64,000 bases of DNA from Candidatus Nitrosomarinus catalina (GTDB lineage Archaea; Thermoproteota; Nitrososphaeria; Nitrososphaerales; Nitrosopumilaceae), in assembly GCF_002156965.1 (NCBI RefSeq), contig NZ_CP021324.1, positions 62,001 through 126,000 of the forward strand, in the 5' to 3' direction. Made by a program: the position numbers and the translations under genes. The notes below the pieces were generated by a model. The model saw only the letters and a program-made list of their open reading frames with translations. It made no database searches and had not been told where the DNA came from. Of the stretch, positions 36,009-44,605 are shown one piece after another. Positions within the stretch are counted from its first letter, which is position 1. The number at the start of each line of letters is the position of its first letter.

Positions 36009-36452
36009 TTATTTACAGCATTCGCCTTTTGGAATGTCATGCGTATGTGGACATTTTCTTGGATGTCCTAACATTGTACATAATGCATCTGTGAATTGTT
36101 TATTCATGTGATGCTCAATTCCGCATACCATTTCTTCATCAATTTCCACTTTTAATGCACTATCCATTAAGACTTCTAATAATCTACTATTCCTCATCAT
36201 ACTGGAACCAATTACTTCTCCTTCTTCTGTAAGAGTTACACCTGCTTTGTTATATTCTACAAGATTTTTAGCATTTAGTTTTTTTAGCATTTGAACTACA
36301 CTTGGTTGTCTAATGTTGAGCATTTTTGCAATTGTACTAATTTTAACATCCTCGCCTCTTTCTCTAATGTGCCAAATTGCTTTTAGATACATCTCAACAT
36401 GTTCTGCTTCTGCAGTTCCAACAAATAGTGTTTCATCTTTTAGTATGTCCAT
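36009..36452 (-). CDS. DtxR/MntR-family metal-responsive transcription regulator
   Basis: A 147-residue regulator. The winged helix (VEMYLKAIWHIRERGEDVKISTIAKMLNIRQPSVVQMLKKL) fills residues about 20-60, and the dimerisation/metal domain (RNSRLLEVLMDSALKVEIDEEMVCGIEHHM) follows, with Cys, Glu and His metal ligands. The C-terminus CPHTHDIPKGECCK is a further cysteine/histidine cluster. There is no SH3-like third domain. It would repress iron or manganese uptake genes. It starts 2 bases after the trmB-type gene, so both are one operon. Confidence 0.92.
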   Translation of the reverse strand: MDILKDETLFVGTAEAEHVEMYLKAIWHIRERGEDVKISTIAKMLNIRQPSVVQMLKKLNAKNLVEYNKAGVTLTEEGEVIGSSMMRNSRLLEVLMDSALKVEIDEEMVCGIEHHMNKQFTDALCTMLGHPRKCPHTHDIPKGECCK

Positions 36453-36454
36453 AG

Positions 36455-37222
36455 CTATACCTTCTTTGAATCTTTTAATAAATATTCGAAATATTGACGT
36501 GCAATTCCAGCTAAACCAATATGATCAGCCCAAATTGCAATAATATCAGATGAATTTTCACCTGCAATTTCAGGACCTAATAAAATCACAACGTATCTTT
36601 TATCCGAGATTATTCCACCTCCAAACAAACCTTTCTTAATTTTAACTTCTGCGACTCTTTTGATTGCTGTAATTGATTCTTTATCGATTTTATCTGATGT
36701 AAGAATTGTAATTTTTACTCCTTTATCGTGTAATGCTCTTAATTTTGGTAATGCTTGTTTAACTAATTCTACACCCGCTTCTGGCAGTGTGATCATTACT
36801 TCGTCTCTGCAACTATCTACCATCTCTAAAATTTTTGCAGTAATGTTAATTGCCCCTGATAAAACCCAAATATCTGGTTTTTCACTTATACCACTTTTTT
36901 CATACAGTGGAACTAATTCATTTAAAATTACATTTTGATTTTGTAGAAAATCATTTTCCATCTTTTGTTTTGTACTTTCTACTCCTGTTGCTGGTGATTT
37001 TGCAAAATATTTTGTTGGTCTTGAATCATCTGAGCCAATCCATCCTTTTTCTTCTAGTGTCCCTAAAACTTCATAGATTTTTGAATATGGCACACCTGAT
37101 TTTTGACTAAGATCAGATGCTGTCATTTCTCCAGACTTTAGTAATGCAGAAAATGTTTTGATTTCATAACTTGTAAGACCAATTTTTTCTAGTGACTTTT
37201 TTGTTTTATCTGATATGCTCAT
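36455..37222 (-). CDS. TrmB-family transcription regulator
   Basis: A 255-residue regulator from the ATG at 37222. The N-terminal winged helix (LEKIGLTSYEIKTFSALLKSGEMTASDLSQKSGVPYSKIYEVLGTLEEKGWI) is typical of TrmB. The C-terminal part (about residues 100-255) resembles the phospholipase-D-like effector domain of TrmB-like proteins (DEVMITLPEAGVELVKQALPKL). The effector is unknown; sugar, metal or redox signals are possible. A longer frame to 37261 is rejected because a TATA box (TTTAAA, 37248-37253) sits 28 bases before 37222. It is divergent from the Tes-family gene, and a dyad lies between them. Confidence 0.9.
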   Translation of the reverse strand: MSISDKTKKSLEKIGLTSYEIKTFSALLKSGEMTASDLSQKSGVPYSKIYEVLGTLEEKGWIGSDDSRPTKYFAKSPATGVESTKQKMENDFLQNQNVILNELVPLYEKSGISEKPDIWVLSGAINITAKILEMVDSCRDEVMITLPEAGVELVKQALPKLRALHDKGVKITILTSDKIDKESITAIKRVAEVKIKKGLFGGGIISDKRYVVILLGPEIAGENSSDIIAIWADHIGLAGIARQYFEYLLKDSKKV

Positions 37223-37237
37223 CCGATCTAACCGATC
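37223..37237 (-). promoter_or_regulatory. Direct CCGATC repeat at the trmB start
   Basis: CCGATC occurs at 37223-37228 and 37232-37237, 9 bases apart, directly in front of the TrmB start codon and between it and its TATA box. A regulator bound here would block the start of transcription, so autoregulation is possible. The pair may be chance. Confidence 0.35.
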
Positions 37238-37263
37238 AGTTTTGATATTTAAACCCGTCACGA

Positions 37264-37302
37264 CTGTTTACTAAATTCCCCACGGGGGTAAGTGTGAAAC
37301 AG
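37264..37302. promoter_or_regulatory. 39-base dyad symmetry between trmB and the Tes-family gene (candidate operator)
   Basis: The outer arms CTGTTT (37264-37269) and AAACAG (37297-37302) and the inner core CCCC-AC-GGGG (37278-37287) share the same centre, near 37283. The dyad ends 1-2 bases before the TATA box TTATATA (37304-37310), which serves the gene starting at ATG 37339, and lies 10 bases or so beyond the trmB TATA box. A factor bound here could control both divergent promoters. The G/C core stands out in AT-rich DNA. Confidence 0.6.
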
Positions 37303-37303
37303 A

Positions 37304-37310
37304 TTATATA
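37304..37310 (+). promoter_or_regulatory. TATA box for the Tes-family gene
   Basis: TTATATA is centred about 32 bases before the ATG at 37339, predicting a leader of only a few bases. It lies directly beside the dyad element. Confidence 0.65.
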
Positions 37311-37338
37311 CTGTTTTTTTAGAAATCTAAGTACAAGC

Positions 37339-39003
37339 ATGGCACTAATTCAGATTTCCAATCAATCAAGTAAGAATTTGGGTAAAAAATCTACTATCAG
37401 ATTTACTCAAAGTATCTGTCCTGATTGTAACATGATTTTAGATGCCGAAGTCTTTGAAAGAGATAATCAAGTTTTCATGTCAAAAATTTGTCCAACTCAC
37501 GGTGAATGTGAGGAATTATACTTTGGTTCTTATGAAATGTACAAAAAATTCAGTACTTACTGGATGGATGGCAAAGGTGCACATTCTCCAAATGTAATGA
37601 TTGACAAATGTTCTTGTCCAAATAACTGTGGTTTGTGTTCTAATCACTTATCTCACAGTGGATTAGCAAACATGATTGTAACTAACAGATGTGATTTGAC
37701 ATGCTGGTATTGTTTCTTCTATGTAAAGAAGGGACTTGAAGGCGCTTACATGTATGAACCAGATCATACACAAGTTAGAGGTATGATGAAGACTCTAAGA
37801 GCAGAAAGACCAATTCCAGGAAACTCTATGCAGATTACCGGTGGTGAACCAATGCTCAGAGATGATATTGCTGATGTTATTAAAATAATGAAAGAAGAAG
37901 GCGTTGACCATATTCAGATGAATACAAATGGTATTAGACATGCCATGGATCCTGAAGCAGCAAGAGAAGTTAGACTTGCTGGATGTAACAACTTGTATCT
38001 TTCCTTTGATGGTGTAACTGCAAGAACAAATCCTAAAAATCACTGGGAAATTCCATATGCTCTTGATAGTTGTAGAAAAACAGGTACTACTGTTGTATTT
38101 GTTCCAACTGTTATCAAATCAATTAACGATCATGAATTAGGCGGAATTATTAGATATGCACAAAAGAACATGGATGTAGTTCACGCTGTAAACTTCCAAC
38201 CAGTATCATTAACTGGTAGAATGGGTAAATCTGAACGTGAAAAATACAGAATTACAGTACCTGATTGTGTTCAAAGAATTGAAGAACAAACCAATGGTGA
38301 AGTAACTGTTGATGATTGGTTCCCAGTTCCAAGTTGTATGCCACTAACTAATGTAATTGAAGCATTCTCAAGCAAACCAAAATACGAATTGTCTATTCAC
38401 TTTGCTTGTGGTGCAGGAACTTACATCTTTGAAGATGCTGATACAAAGAAATTTGTCCCATTAACTAAATTCTGTGACATTCAAGGAATGTTAGAATTAT
38501 TTGAAGATAAATCTGAAGAGATTCGTTCTGGTAAGAACAAGTACTTTACAATGCTTGAAGTTGTAAGAAAACTCAAAGGCTTTGTTGATACTAAAAAGCA
38601 ACCAGCCGGATTAGATTTAGCAAAAATGTTTGGTAACATTCTCATGAAGAGATCATTTGATTCAGTTGGTTCATGGCACGTCAAAGGATTATTCCTTGGT
38701 ATGATGCACTTCCAAGACAAATACAATGAAGATTTAGAGAGATTACAAAGATGTGATATTCACTATGTTACTCCAGACCTTAGAATAGTCCCATTCTGTG
38801 CATTTAATGTAATTCCAGAATGGTACAGAGACAGAATTCAAAAGAAATATTCTATCACTGTAGAGGAATGGGAAGAACGTGAAGGTGTAAAACTCGAAGA
38901 TGGTCTATACAGAGGTCTTATGAGACGTGGTGCAGGCGATGAACTTGCTGCTGGCTGTGCAAAGAGTCAGATGTTCCATGATGCATCTCAAGCAACAATG
39001 TAG
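37339..39003 (+). CDS. tes: Radical SAM protein of the Tes/MJ0619 family (candidate tetraether lipid synthase)
   Basis: A 554-residue radical SAM enzyme from the ATG at 37339. It has an N-terminal cysteine region (SICPDCNMILDAEVF and KICPTHGECEEL) and a second cluster (CSCPNNCGLCSNHLSHS). The radical SAM core is NRCDLTCWYCFFY, with CxxxCxxC, followed by MQITGGEPMLRDD, and a further cysteine segment lies near SIHFACGAGTYIF. This layout of extra Fe-S sites matches the MJ0619 family, whose archaeal members include the glycerol tetraether synthase Tes that joins archaeol tails into GDGT lipids. The GDGT role is a family inference. The TrmB gene is divergent and AglB follows. Confidence 0.75.
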   Translation: MALIQISNQSSKNLGKKSTIRFTQSICPDCNMILDAEVFERDNQVFMSKICPTHGECEELYFGSYEMYKKFSTYWMDGKGAHSPNVMIDKCSCPNNCGLCSNHLSHSGLANMIVTNRCDLTCWYCFFYVKKGLEGAYMYEPDHTQVRGMMKTLRAERPIPGNSMQITGGEPMLRDDIADVIKIMKEEGVDHIQMNTNGIRHAMDPEAAREVRLAGCNNLYLSFDGVTARTNPKNHWEIPYALDSCRKTGTTVVFVPTVIKSINDHELGGIIRYAQKNMDVVHAVNFQPVSLTGRMGKSEREKYRITVPDCVQRIEEQTNGEVTVDDWFPVPSCMPLTNVIEAFSSKPKYELSIHFACGAGTYIFEDADTKKFVPLTKFCDIQGMLELFEDKSEEIRSGKNKYFTMLEVVRKLKGFVDTKKQPAGLDLAKMFGNILMKRSFDSVGSWHVKGLFLGMMHFQDKYNEDLERLQRCDIHYVTPDLRIVPFCAFNVIPEWYRDRIQKKYSITVEEWEEREGVKLEDGLYRGLMRRGAGDELAAGCAKSQMFHDASQATM

Positions 39004-39053
39004 TTGAATTTTCATTCAAAAGAGTAATAACAGTTTAAACTATAGCTTTTACG

Positions 39054-41222
39054 TTGAAGTCTGATAGAATATTATTTCAATCTGATATATTCACTTTCAA
39101 ATTAAATCATCTCATAATAATTGGTGTATTGATTTTGGCATTTTCAATATCAATGTCAATTCGTTCCCAACCTCTTGACTATGGATACGAATTAAATGAA
39201 TTTGATCCATTTTTTAATTTTCGTGCTACTGAATATATTATTGAAAATGGGTTCTCTGAATATTTTCAATGGCATGATAATAAAAGTTGGTATCCTGAAG
39301 GAAGGAATGTTTCAGCTACTTCACAAATAATGCTTCATTCGACAGCAGCAATCACTTATCAACTATTTGGAGGAAACTCATCATTATATGATTATACAAT
39401 TATGTTTCCTGCAATCATTGGTTCATTAACTGTAATTGTTATTTTTGCTTTAGTTAGATTGCTTGGAGGAAATTTAGCTGGTATGATTGCCTCGTTATTA
39501 TTTGCAGTATCTTTGCCAATAATTCTTAGAGGTACTGCTGGATGGTTTAAATCTGAACCATTAGGAATTTTTTATGGTATACTTGGATTATACTTATTTT
39601 TGAGTGCAATAAAATCTAAAAATCAAAAAATCACAATTCTAAAAATTGTTTTTGCAAGTATAGTTATGGCTTTTGGAATGGCATCTTGGGGTGGAAACCA
39701 ATTTTTTATAATCCCTGTTGGATTATTCATTTTAGCATTACCTTTTGTTAATAAAGATCATAAATTTCTATTATGGGGTGTTCCGTTATTTGTAGGATTA
39801 TTCTTATTAATTTCAAGTTTGTTTGAGAGACCTGGTCCAAATTTTGTTTTTGGTTTAGGTGGAATTTCGTTAATGATTCCAACTGTCTTTCTTATTATTT
39901 GTATAATTATTCAAAAAGTTAGTAGTGAAAAAAATAAAATTAGAAATGGATTATTTTTCTTATTTTCTATTTTTATTTTAGCTTCATTCTTTTTAGCTCT
40001 AAGTTCTCAATTTGATTTATCAAACGAAAAATTAGATGAAAATTTTATTCCATTACCAAGTTTTAGATATCTTAATGCATTGAATCCCTTCTTAACCAAT
40101 AGTGATCCATTAGTTGATTCTGTTGGAGAACATGCTCCAGTTTCAACAAACTTATCTTTCTTATTACATTCTATATGGATGATTTTTGCTGGATTAGGAA
40201 TTTGGTTACTTTTCTCTAAAAAAATATCTCAAAATGAAAATTATGTTAAAAATGATATGAAATTGTTTGTACTTATTATTGGAATCAGTGGAGCTTATGT
40301 TAGTTCGGCATTTATTAGATTGGAAATATTTGCATCTATTACATTAATTATTTTATCTTCTATTGGATTGTCACTTTTGACAAAAGAAATTTTTAAAATT
40401 AGTTTTTCTAATAAGAAAAATTATTTGATTAAAATTTTATATTCAATTATTATAATTTCTTTTTTTACTACTCCCCTTGTATATCCAGAACAAGGTAATT
40501 GGATCAATGTTGTAGATGAGCCTCCAATAATTTTTACTGGTGCATCAATGTATCCGCCAACTAATGATTGGTTAGAAACAATGGAGTGGATTAAGGTTAA
40601 TACTCCTGAAAATGCCAAAATTGCTGCATGGTGGGATTATGGATATTGGATTACAGCCTTATCTGAAAGAACTACGTTTGTTGACAACGCGACACTTAGT
40701 ACTAATGAAATTCAAAAAATGGCCACGGTATTAATGAGTCCACCTGAAGAAAGTTGGAAAATGTTGAAAGAAATGAATGCTGATTATGTTCTTGTATTTG
40801 TTGCTGCTCAAGACATAGGAAACAATTCAGAAAATGAGCCTTTATACGTTGTAGGTGGGGGTGGTGATGAATCAAAGGTATTTTGGATTTCAAAAGTTGG
40901 TGGATTTCCCGCAGAAAAATATTTAGAACTAGATGTTAAAACTCCAAAACCAAATTTTTATGAAAATACACTGCTTGGCAAATTAATTCCATTTAGTCCA
41001 GTTGTGTATTATCAACCTTCGACTGAAAAAAATTCTCCAGTTTATAAAAATGGATTTATTGAAATTAGTGTTAAAAATATAAAATATAATTCTGACAATG
41101 ATCCATTAAAATTAGTTTATGCATCCCCTAGTTTTATGAATGATAATGATGGCGAACTTCTTTTTGTAGTACTTTATGAAGTAAATAAAAATTATAATTT
41201 GTCTTATAATCCTCTCAACTAA
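39054..41222 (+). CDS. aglB: Oligosaccharyltransferase AglB/STT3
   Basis: A 722-residue membrane enzyme that moves lipid-linked glycan to Asn in proteins. The N-terminal part has about 13 helices (to residue 470) with the EFDPFFNFRATEYI metal-binding Asp loop near residue 50. The C-terminal globular domain carries the catalytic WWDYGYWITALSERTTFVDNA motif at about residue 525. TTG is the start. It lies 50 bases after the Tes-family gene, which may be one transcript, and next to the glycan island that could supply its donor. Confidence 0.95.
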   Translation: MKSDRILFQSDIFTFKLNHLIIIGVLILAFSISMSIRSQPLDYGYELNEFDPFFNFRATEYIIENGFSEYFQWHDNKSWYPEGRNVSATSQIMLHSTAAITYQLFGGNSSLYDYTIMFPAIIGSLTVIVIFALVRLLGGNLAGMIASLLFAVSLPIILRGTAGWFKSEPLGIFYGILGLYLFLSAIKSKNQKITILKIVFASIVMAFGMASWGGNQFFIIPVGLFILALPFVNKDHKFLLWGVPLFVGLFLLISSLFERPGPNFVFGLGGISLMIPTVFLIICIIIQKVSSEKNKIRNGLFFLFSIFILASFFLALSSQFDLSNEKLDENFIPLPSFRYLNALNPFLTNSDPLVDSVGEHAPVSTNLSFLLHSIWMIFAGLGIWLLFSKKISQNENYVKNDMKLFVLIIGISGAYVSSAFIRLEIFASITLIILSSIGLSLLTKEIFKISFSNKKNYLIKILYSIIIISFFTTPLVYPEQGNWINVVDEPPIIFTGASMYPPTNDWLETMEWIKVNTPENAKIAAWWDYGYWITALSERTTFVDNATLSTNEIQKMATVLMSPPEESWKMLKEMNADYVLVFVAAQDIGNNSENEPLYVVGGGGDESKVFWISKVGGFPAEKYLELDVKTPKPNFYENTLLGKLIPFSPVVYYQPSTEKNSPVYKNGFIEISVKNIKYNSDNDPLKLVYASPSFMNDNDGELLFVVLYEVNKNYNLSYNPLN

Positions 41223-41299
41223 CTTTTTGAATAAATTTTTTATCTTTAATTTATTCTAAAAATTTTCTAAATTATTCCACTTTTTAAATATTTTTAAGC

Positions 41300-42340
41300 T
41301 TATTTTTTTCCATTTATGCTAAAACCACTTTCAATTTCATTAAAATGAATAATTTTTAATTTAATATCTTTAAACCATTTTCTAACCTCGTTTTTTGAAT
41401 GTCTAAATGCAAATTTTGGATAGTACCAATCATAATTTGTAGCAACACTTTGTTCAAATGGAACATCTGGAGACCACCAACATTTAAGAAAATTCCAATA
41501 TAGAAATCTTTGAACATCATAGGTTCCTGCTTTAATTTCAAGTAGGGGAATATCTTCTTTGATTGTAATCTTTTTCTTTAATTGTGATAAACTCTTTCCT
41601 AAAAATGCCATACTTTTAGAAAATTCCATACATTGTTTTTCAGTCATGTTAATGGTAGTTTTTCTAATATGATCATCTGCAAATTCTCGCAATGCTCCTT
41701 TTTTTCTATATACATAAATCGAAATAATTCCATTTTTTACTAATAGTTTTGAAAGTATTTTGAATGAAGATTCTGTATCTTTAGTATGATGTAATACTTG
41801 ATCTGAACAAATAAAATCAAAAAAATTTTTTTTAAATGGCAATTTTCTTATGTCTGCTTGTAAAAAATGAATGTTCTTTATTTTACCATATTTTTTATAT
41901 GCAAATTCTATACTTTCACTAGCATCAATTCCAAAAACTTGAGCATTTGAGTTGGATGAAAATAATTTTGCACTATTTCCAACTCCAGTACCTGCATCAA
42001 GAATTGTAGAACGAGTTTCTAAGAATTTATTTAATTTTGAAATTGTTTTCCAACCAAATCTTTCTAAAAACCATTTTTTTTGACCATCAATCCATTTTTT
42101 ATTATGATAAGTTTTGTTAAAATGTCTCCATTTTGATGAGAATGCATCTTCGGTATTTACAAAATCTTTTTGTTTATCTATTACTAATCGAGGAATTCCT
42201 CTAATTATGGGGAAATTATGTTTTTTAAGGCACGTTAAAGTTCCTTGAATAATTTCTTCTTTTTGTTTTTTCTTTATTTTTAATGAAAATTTTGTCTTAC
42301 ATTCTGGACAAACAATTTGTTCAACTAATTTTGATTTCAA
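41300..42340 (-). CDS. SAM-dependent methyltransferase with Trm112-like N-terminus
   Basis: A 346-residue class I methyltransferase. The N-terminal zinc-ribbon-like part (VCPECKTKFSL ... GTLTCLKKHNFPIIRGIPRLV) resembles Trm112-type modules. The SAM motif is ILDAGTGVGNSAKLF (about residue 115-129), with FDFICSDQVLHHTKD further on. It starts at TTG. The substrate is unknown; its place at the start of the glycan island suggests a sugar or lipid. It is convergent with aglB. Confidence 0.85.
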   Translation of the reverse strand: MKSKLVEQIVCPECKTKFSLKIKKKQKEEIIQGTLTCLKKHNFPIIRGIPRLVIDKQKDFVNTEDAFSSKWRHFNKTYHNKKWIDGQKKWFLERFGWKTISKLNKFLETRSTILDAGTGVGNSAKLFSSNSNAQVFGIDASESIEFAYKKYGKIKNIHFLQADIRKLPFKKNFFDFICSDQVLHHTKDTESSFKILSKLLVKNGIISIYVYRKKGALREFADDHIRKTTINMTEKQCMEFSKSMAFLGKSLSQLKKKITIKEDIPLLEIKAGTYDVQRFLYWNFLKCWWSPDVPFEQSVATNYDWYYPKFAFRHSKNEVRKWFKDIKLKIIHFNEIESGFSINGKK

Positions 42341-42397
42341 TTATTACTATGATTTTTTGGGTAAATAAAAATTAGTTGCATTGGTGAATGGCATTTT

Positions 42398-43609
42398 TTA
42401 AATAGATAATTTTGTTTCTGGATTCATTTCTTTTGTAACAAAAATTCTATACCAAATTTCAAACGCTAATAATCCTAAAAATTTGTTAACATATCTAACA
42501 TCTGGTATTTCATCAAGTCTTTTAAGGTGTTTCTTAACCCAAATTCCATTAATCCATTTATCTTTAATAATTCGTGCATTATCTAAATAATAATTACAAA
42601 TTTCTTTACCGTATGAATTCCATAAATTAATAGTATTTACTGAAAAACCTTGCTTATTTGGTGTGATTAGGTCTGAAGAAATATGTTTAGATAAAATTTC
42701 TCGTAATGGAAGTTTTCCAATATTTTTATTTTGATTATATTTAATTGAATTTTTTAAATGTGGTGCATATTGCATTAATTCTTTTGATAAAATTGGTGTA
42801 ATTGGTTTAAGATCAAAGAAATTATGAAAACTAGTATTAAGTGGAATCCAGTTGTACAATAATTTTCCATTAATATCTGCTAAAAATACTTGATCTAGTG
42901 GAGATAACGAATTATCAAAATATGGAATAATTTTTGAATAAATTTCATCCCATGAGAAATTTGATTTTGACTCAAACAATTCAATTTGATCTGGAACCCA
43001 GTCACGTTCATGGCATTCTAAATATAATTTCACTCGATCTAAGGGACTCATATCTGAATAAAAATTTGATAAATATTTTTGATATCTGAAAGTGTATCCT
43101 CCAAATAATTCATCTCCACCATCACCTGACACTAAAGATGTTGAAAATTTTGAAGCAGTTTTTACCATGTGATACCAATGCGTATCCCAAAATGGCATTT
43201 TGATTATGCTAATTGCTTTTGGAAGAAATTCAAGAAAATTTTCAATTGAAATAATATTATGATCTGCATTAAACTTGTTTGCTATATTTCCTGCAATTCT
43301 TGTTTCATCAACACTATCTGCAAATTTTAGAGAAATGGCATCAATTTTGATATCTGGTTTAGTTTTACGAAGTAATGACATTACAAGAGTTGAATCAACT
43401 CCTCCACTTAGTGCAATTGAAACATGTTTGTCTTGAACTTCATTTTCTATTTTTAAGGAAATTGATTTTTCTATGTATTCTAAATAATTTAATTTTTCTT
43501 CAGGTAAAAAATTATTTGAAATAAATTTATTTTTATTATCGTCTATTGACGGAGAATATCTTAAAGTTAATACCTCTTTAATAATTGAAGAATAATTGTT
43601 AATTTCCAT
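42398..43609 (-). CDS. Asparagine-synthase-like amidotransferase without a glutaminase domain
   Basis: A 403-residue protein carrying only the synthetase (AsnB C-terminal) part. The PP-loop is VSIALSGGVDSTLVMSLLRK (about residues 63-82) and SLVSGDGGDELFGGYTFRYQ follows. The N-terminal class II glutaminase domain, with its essential Cys2, is absent, so ammonia must come from a partner or free pool. Its position suggests amide formation on a sugar acid, rather than asparagine synthesis. The gene diverges from the epimerase at 43706. Confidence 0.8.
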   Translation of the reverse strand: MEINNYSSIIKEVLTLRYSPSIDDNKNKFISNNFLPEEKLNYLEYIEKSISLKIENEVQDKHVSIALSGGVDSTLVMSLLRKTKPDIKIDAISLKFADSVDETRIAGNIANKFNADHNIISIENFLEFLPKAISIIKMPFWDTHWYHMVKTASKFSTSLVSGDGGDELFGGYTFRYQKYLSNFYSDMSPLDRVKLYLECHERDWVPDQIELFESKSNFSWDEIYSKIIPYFDNSLSPLDQVFLADINGKLLYNWIPLNTSFHNFFDLKPITPILSKELMQYAPHLKNSIKYNQNKNIGKLPLREILSKHISSDLITPNKQGFSVNTINLWNSYGKEICNYYLDNARIIKDKWINGIWVKKHLKRLDEIPDVRYVNKFLGLLAFEIWYRIFVTKEMNPETKLSI

Positions 43610-43676
43610 AATTTAATATCCAATTTTGTTCATAATTTTCCATGTTTATAAGATTCTATTTTGTTATTAGTTAAGA

Positions 43677-43683
43677 TTTAAAG
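43677..43683 (+). promoter_or_regulatory. TATA box for the epimerase at 43706
   Basis: TTTAAAG is centred 26 bases before the GTG at 43706. It supports GTG as the true start with a leaderless mRNA. Confidence 0.6.
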
Positions 43684-43705
43684 ATGTGTTAGATTCAACA
43701 AACAT

Positions 43706-44605
43706 GTGAAATTTGTTATTACTGGTGGTGCAGGATTCATTGGAAGTCATATTGCAAAACATTTAGTTGAAAAAAATCATGATGTTATAATAATAGATAA
43801 CCTCTCAAGAGGAAGATTAGAAAATTTATCTGAAATTAAAGAGCAAATTGAATTTAAAAAAATAGATATTTTAGATTTTAATTCGTTAAAAGATGTAGTT
43901 TCTAATTCTGATGGGATTTTTCATCAAGCAGCATTAACTTCTGTACCTGAATCATTTTTACAAAAAGAAAAATATCATAATGTGAATGTAAAAGGTACTG
44001 AAAACATATTCAAATTAGCTAAAGAATTTGGAAAAAAAGTTGTATATGCAAGTAGTTCAAGTGTTTATGGAAATACTACAACAATTCCCATTCAAGAAAA
44101 TTTTGAAAAAAATCCCATTAATCCATATGGAATAACAAAATTAGATGATGAAAAACTAGCACAAAAATATCATAATTTAGGAGTATCCATAATTGGTTTA
44201 AGATATTTTAATGTCTATGGGGTTGGTCAAACTAATGATTATGCTGGTGTAATTACAAAATTTATCAATCAAATTAATCTAAATGAATCCCCAATAATTT
44301 TTGGTGATGGATTACAGACTAGAGATTTCATATCTGTAGAGGACGTTGCTAAAGCAAATTTATCATCAATGGAAAGTAATACTGATTTCTCATTTTTGAA
44401 TATTGGGACAGGTATATCTACATCCGTTAAAACATTAGCAGAAATAATGATGGATCTTTCAGGAAAAACATTAGAATTAAGTTATGATGATTTACCACTA
44501 GGTGATGTAAAAGATAGTTTAGCTGATGTATCTCTTGCAAAACAATTGATTAATTGGAATTATGACACATTATTAAAAAATGGTTTAAAAAAATTCTTTT
44601 TTTAA
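43706..44605 (+). CDS. NAD-dependent sugar epimerase/dehydratase (UDP-glucose 4-epimerase-like)
   Basis: A 299-residue extended SDR. The Rossmann motif is VITGGAGFIGSHIAK (about residues 4-18) and the catalytic set is the Ser in ASSSSVYG with NPYGITKLDDEK (Tyr-x-x-x-Lys). SVEDVAKANL and LGDVKDSLADVSLAK are typical of GalE-type 4-epimerases. It is a little shorter than average GalE. The product would be a UDP-hexose for the island's glycan. It starts at GTG and overlaps the convergent glycosyltransferase by 4 bases. Confidence 0.92.
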   Translation: MKFVITGGAGFIGSHIAKHLVEKNHDVIIIDNLSRGRLENLSEIKEQIEFKKIDILDFNSLKDVVSNSDGIFHQAALTSVPESFLQKEKYHNVNVKGTENIFKLAKEFGKKVVYASSSSVYGNTTTIPIQENFEKNPINPYGITKLDDEKLAQKYHNLGVSIIGLRYFNVYGVGQTNDYAGVITKFINQINLNESPIIFGDGLQTRDFISVEDVAKANLSSMESNTDFSFLNIGTGISTSVKTLAEIMMDLSGKTLELSYDDLPLGDVKDSLADVSLAKQLINWNYDTLLKNGLKKFFF

